Shown here in pieces: positions 5,871 to 7,601 of a stretch of 7,601 bases of DNA. A program made the position numbers and the translations under genes. The first letter of the stretch is position 1, and every line of letters begins with the position of its first letter. Below the pieces are notes generated by a model. That model ran no database searches, was not told where the DNA came from, and saw nothing but the letters and a program-made list of their open reading frames with translations. Origin of the DNA: JBDSTZ01 sp039927975 (GTDB lineage: Bacteria; Pseudomonadota; Gammaproteobacteria; Burkholderiales; Burkholderiaceae_D); assembly GCA_039927975.1 (NCBI GenBank), contig JBDSTZ010000240.1:1-7601 (forward strand), read 5' to 3'.

Positions 5871-6218
5871 TCAACGGTGATGAAATCGGCGCGAATCTGC
5901 CGGCGCCTGTTCGCGCTCGTGCAGACCGTAATCGCGCAGCACCTGGGCCACCCGCAGCCTGTATTCGGCAAACACCCCTTCCCGTCCACGCGCCTGCGCG
6001 GCGCGGTGCGCGTCGCCACAGCGCCAGGCGCGAACGGATTCCTCGTCGCGCCAGAACGATAGCGAGAGCAGCTTTCCCGGCTGCGTCAGCGAAGCGAAGC
6101 GCTCGATCGAGATGAAGCCATCGACCTGCTCAAGCCGGGCGCGCAGGCCAGCCGCAGTATCGAAATACTCGCCCGCGCGCCCTTCACTCGGCAGCACCTC
6201 GAAGATCACCGCGATCAT
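5871..6218 (-). CDS. Antibiotic-biosynthesis monooxygenase (ABM) domain protein, 115 aa
   Basis: This is a small dimeric alpha+beta barrel (ferredoxin-like) protein of the ABM/YgiN/IsdG group, whose members include cofactor-free oxygenases of quinones and heme-degrading enzymes. The domain spans residues 1-97: the first strand MIAVIFEV, a helix with GLRARLEQ (24-31), the GFISIERF turn and strand (34-41), the LSLSFWRDEESVRAWR strand and helix (51-66) and H71. The last 16 residues (REQAPADSRRFHHR) look unconserved. The substrate cannot be read from the sequence. The ATG (6216-6218) overlaps the stop of the upstream NIPSNAP gene as ATGA, which implies translational coupling and a shared role. 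Expression probably depends on the promoter at 6575-6580 and the ArsR-type regulator divergent from it. The end of the gene is 24 bases from the stub near the rearrangement. Confidence 0.85.
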   Translation of the reverse strand: MIAVIFEVLPSEGRAGEYFDTAAGLRARLEQVDGFISIERFASLTQPGKLLSLSFWRDEESVRAWRCGDAHRAAQARGREGVFAEYRLRVAQVLRDYGLHEREQAPADSRRFHHR

Positions 6219-6544
6219 TGCGCCGCCAGGTTGAAGGCGCCGTCCACGGCTTCGAGAAAGCTGCGTTCTTCGCGCAGGATGAAACGCTGCGCCTGCGCCA
6301 TCGCGAAGTTGGCGCGGCCTTCGGCGTCGTCGCGCAGGCGCGCGCGGTAGGCTTCGTACGCGGCCAGGCTATCGAAGGCGATCAGGCCCCAGGCGATATC
6401 GTTGCTGCCTTCGTGCGGCAGGAAGTAGCCGACCAGGTGACCGCCGCAGCGCGGAATGATGCGGCCCCAGTTTTCGGCGTAGCGGGCGAACGCCTCGCGC
6501 TGGAATGGGTCGATCTGATAGCGAATGAAACAAGTGATGCGCAT
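6215..6544 (-). CDS. NIPSNAP family protein, 109 aa
   Basis: This small protein has the NIPSNAP fold, a dimeric alpha+beta barrel related to ABM domains. It begins MRITCFIRYQIDPFQREAF (1-19), the usual first strand and helix, continues with WGRIIPRCGGHLVGYFLPHE (26-45) and IAWGLIAFDSLAAYEAYR (50-67), and ends in a helix with RFILREERSFLEAV (87-100). Length is normal for the single-domain bacterial type. The biochemical role of bacterial NIPSNAP proteins is mostly unknown. The start ATG (6542-6544) follows a good GGGGAGG Shine-Dalgarno (6549-6555). It is the first gene of a leftward operon and overlaps the ABM gene by 4 bases. Divergent to it is an ArsR-type regulator, an arrangement typical of a local repressor and its target. 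Confidence 0.87.
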   Translation of the reverse strand: MRITCFIRYQIDPFQREAFARYAENWGRIIPRCGGHLVGYFLPHEGSNDIAWGLIAFDSLAAYEAYRARLRDDAEGRANFAMAQAQRFILREERSFLEAVDGAFNLAAQ

Positions 6545-6574
6545 GCTGCCTCCCCAATGAAGAATCGAGTCCCG

Positions 6575-6580
6575 ACTATA
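6575..6580 (-). promoter_or_regulatory. -10 element of the NIPSNAP-ABM operon
   Basis: Minus-strand TATAGT matches the consensus at 5 of 6 positions and lies 31 bases before the start codon, upstream of the GGGGAGG site. The -35 region (about 6598-6603) has no good match and coincides with one arm of the inverted repeat at 6599-6622, so a regulator bound there could block or shape this promoter. Confidence 0.45.
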
Positions 6581-6585
6581 TTCGC

Positions 6586-6614
6586 TTGAGACGGCGCGAT
6601 GCTTCGGCTAAGAT
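6586..6614 (+). promoter_or_regulatory. Sigma70-type promoter of the ArsR-type regulator, predicting a leaderless mRNA
   Basis: TTGAGA (6586-6591, 5 of 6 to TTGACA) and TAAGAT (6609-6614, 4 of 6 to TATAAT) are separated by exactly 17 bp. The start point expected about 7 bases past the -10 falls at about 6621, the A of the start ATG. No Shine-Dalgarno sequence precedes that ATG, which fits leaderless translation. Confidence 0.55.
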
Positions 6615-6622
6615 CGAAGCAT
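6599..6622. promoter_or_regulatory. Probable ArsR-type operator over the promoter and start codon
   Basis: ATGCTTCG (6599-6606) and CGAAGCAT (6615-6622) are perfect 8-bp inverted complements with an 8-bp spacer. The spacer contains the -10 element and the right arm includes the A and T of the start codon. The 16-bp arm spacing suits a dimeric winged-helix protein. The regulator gene starting here is the natural ligand, and the left arm overlaps the -35 zone of the divergent operon, so one bound dimer could control both sides. Confidence 0.6.
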
Positions 6623-7319
6623 GCAAGACGGACCAAACATCATTGGCATCGCGGCGCTGATCGGCGACCAGGCGCGCGCCCAGGTGCTGACGGCGCTCAT
6701 GTCGGGCATGGCGCTGACGGCCACCGAGCTGGCCGATATCGCCGGCGTCACGCGGCAGACCATCAGCGGCCACCTCGCCAAGCTGGTCGAAGCGAAGCTG
6801 CTGGCAGTCGAGCAGCAAGGCCGCCACCGCTACTTCAGGCTGGCCGACGACGACGTCGCCCAACTGCTCGAATCGCTCATGGGCGTGGCGTTTCGCAGCG
6901 GCGCGCTGCGCCTGCGCAGCAGCCCGCGCGAGCCGGCGCTGCGCAAGGCGCGCGTGTGCTACGACCATCTGGCGGGCGAACTCGGGGTGCTGATGTACGA
7001 GCAGCTGGCGCGGCACGGCGCGTTCACATTCGGCGCGGAGGGACTGGCGCTGAGTGAAAGCGGGGCGCGGCGCATGCGCGAGTTTGGTATCGACCTGGCC
7101 GCGCACGCCGACAAGCGGCGCAATCTGTGCCGCACCTGCCTCGATTGGAGCGAGCGGCGCCATCATCTGGCCGGGGCGCTCGGCGGCGCGCTTCTGGTGC
7201 GCTTCGAGACCTTGGGTTGGGCAAAGCGCGCGCGCGACTCCAGGGTGATGGCGTTTTCGGCAGAGGGCGAACAGCGGCTGCGCGATTGGCTCGATACCGC
7301 CTGCACGCACGGGGCATAG
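6621..7319 (+). CDS. ArsR-type winged helix-turn-helix transcriptional regulator, 232 aa
   Basis: The N-terminal winged helix domain (about 10-85) has the ArsR/SmtB layout: DQARAQVLTALM (16-27), LTATELADIAGVTRQTISGH (32-51), with the recognition helix about 44-56, and the wing VEQQGRHRYFRL (63-74). ArsR repressors are often near 100 aa; this is a long form with about 140 extra residues. The extension carries YDHLAG (114-119) and CRTCLDWSERRHHLAGALGG (170-189), including a CxxC pair (C170, C173) beside His181/His182, so metal or redox sensing is possible. The classical ArsR or SmtB metal-site motif (ELCVCDL type) is not visible in the HTH domain. No Shine-Dalgarno sequence precedes the ATG. 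The gene is divergent from the NIPSNAP-ABM operon across 76 bp holding a perfect inverted repeat. It probably represses itself and that operon. The effector is unknown. Confidence 0.87.
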   Translation: MQDGPNIIGIAALIGDQARAQVLTALMSGMALTATELADIAGVTRQTISGHLAKLVEAKLLAVEQQGRHRYFRLADDDVAQLLESLMGVAFRSGALRLRSSPREPALRKARVCYDHLAGELGVLMYEQLARHGAFTFGAEGLALSESGARRMREFGIDLAAHADKRRNLCRTCLDWSERRHHLAGALGGALLVRFETLGWAKRARDSRVMAFSAEGEQRLRDWLDTACTHGA

Positions 7320-7442
7320 CGGCGCCCGCTGACATCGGTGCAACTTCGCTTCTCGTTCGTCGTGCCACGCGCTGATTGGCGCCGTTACCAATGGCTCATC
7401 CTACGACTAACTTCCCGCATGGCTGAGGCCGTGTCCAAATGT

Positions 7443-7474
7443 CGCACCTGGCCCCGTGCCTTGTGCGGGGTGCG
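7443..7474 (+). other. Potential bulged hairpin downstream of the regulator
   Basis: CGCACC (7443-7448) can pair with GGTGCG (7469-7474), and inner CCG with CGG, leaving a bulge. No U-tract follows. It lies in the 258-bp gap (7320-7577) between the regulator and the next gene. That gap otherwise holds a short ATTGG/CCAAT inverted repeat near 7375-7392, a weak promoter and a GC palindrome, but no gene. Confidence 0.25.
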
Positions 7475-7477
7475 GCA

Positions 7478-7506
7478 TTGGCCTTTGCCCCACCGTCGGT
7501 TACACT
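7478..7506 (+). promoter_or_regulatory. Weak candidate promoter of the right-edge NIPSNAP gene
   Basis: TTGGCC (7478-7483) and TACACT (7501-7506) are 17 bp apart, each matching the sigma70 consensus at 4 of 6 positions. This would give an mRNA leader of roughly 65 bases that contains the palindrome at 7535-7550. Confidence 0.25.
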
Positions 7507-7534
7507 TCTCGTTCATCGCTACGATGCCCGTGCG

Positions 7535-7550
7535 CCGCGCCGCGGCGCGG
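7535..7550. repeat. Perfect 16-bp GC palindrome in the leader of the right-edge gene
   Basis: CCGCGCCGCGGCGCGG reads the same on both strands. It ends 27 bases before the ATG at 7578. It could be a dyad operator, a leader hairpin or a chance product of GC-rich sequence, because only G and C are involved. Confidence 0.4.
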
Positions 7551-7577
7551 GATCGCTCGCGTCACAGGACTTCACTC

Positions 7578-7601
7578 ATGATCCACGAAATGCGTACCTA
7601 T
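7578..7601 (+). CDS. Start of a second NIPSNAP-family gene (partial, 8 codons)
   Basis: ATG at 7578-7580 is preceded by AGGA (7566-7569) at a normal distance and opens a frame reading MIHEMRTY up to the window edge. Bacterial NIPSNAP proteins very often begin M-I-x-E-x-R-T-Y-T, so these eight residues are a recognisable family start despite the short length. It would be the second NIPSNAP gene beside the ArsR-type regulator, on the other flank and in the same direction as the regulator. Only the start is visible, so domain content, length and intactness cannot be judged. Confidence 0.55.

Noticed and set aside
4962..6062. 366-aa open frame as one intact plus-strand gene
   Set aside because: Only residues 1-257 are phytochrome. 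The rest reads through an inverted fragment and then antisense to the ABM gene, so the frame is chimeric and annotated as a pseudogene instead.
6576..7391. 271-aa minus-strand open frame
   Set aside because: It is antisense to the ArsR-type regulator, which has a clear HTH domain and promoter.

Overview
The window is GC-rich, tightly packed bacterial DNA with alpha/beta-proteobacterial style gene content. The gene types (a bacteriophytochrome, an ArsR/NIPSNAP/ABM cluster and a small Cys-containing conserved protein) suggest a betaproteobacterium of the Oxalobacteraceae (Massilia/Duganella/Janthinobacterium type). That assignment is recognition from memory, not a computed result. No RNA gene, insertion sequence, CRISPR array or origin was seen.

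Left part (1-2086): the 3' end of a rightward gene, possibly an alpha/beta hydrolase, converges on a leftward 138-aa conserved hypothetical gene, with a GC-rich hairpin between them. Divergent from the latter is a complete PaaK/CapK-type adenylate-forming enzyme (747-2078) whose stop codon lies in the loop of a perfect 8-bp hairpin.

Middle (2087-4961): a low-complexity stretch with 9-bp repeats is followed by a leftward gene for a disordered, Gln/Glu/Pro-rich 166-aa protein that starts with seven 15-bp repeats. The repeats beyond its stop read as Pro-Gln-Gln in the +1 frame, so the present stop may be a frameshift. Divergent from it, across 126 bp, is a complete ABC half-exporter (2948-4723).

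Right part (4962-7601): a bacteriophytochrome gene begins normally, with a PAS domain, a biliverdin Cys and most of the GAF domain. It breaks at 5732/5733. The next 17 residues of the GAF domain are present but inverted, encoded on the minus strand at 5733-5784, and the rest of the photoreceptor is missing. Immediately beyond lies a six-codon stub with an excellent ribosome binding site on the minus strand, perhaps the beheaded third gene of the neighbouring leftward operon. This is the scar of a complex rearrangement (inversion plus deletion), or possibly a misassembly.

The leftward operon encodes a NIPSNAP protein and an antibiotic-biosynthesis-monooxygenase (ABM) domain protein, coupled by an ATGA overlap. 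Divergent from it is an ArsR-type regulator with a sigma70-like promoter that predicts a leaderless mRNA. A perfect 8-bp inverted repeat covers the -10 element and the start codon, so autoregulation and joint control of the divergent operon are likely. At the right edge a further rightward gene begins with residues typical of another NIPSNAP protein, so the regulator appears to be flanked by two NIPSNAP genes.
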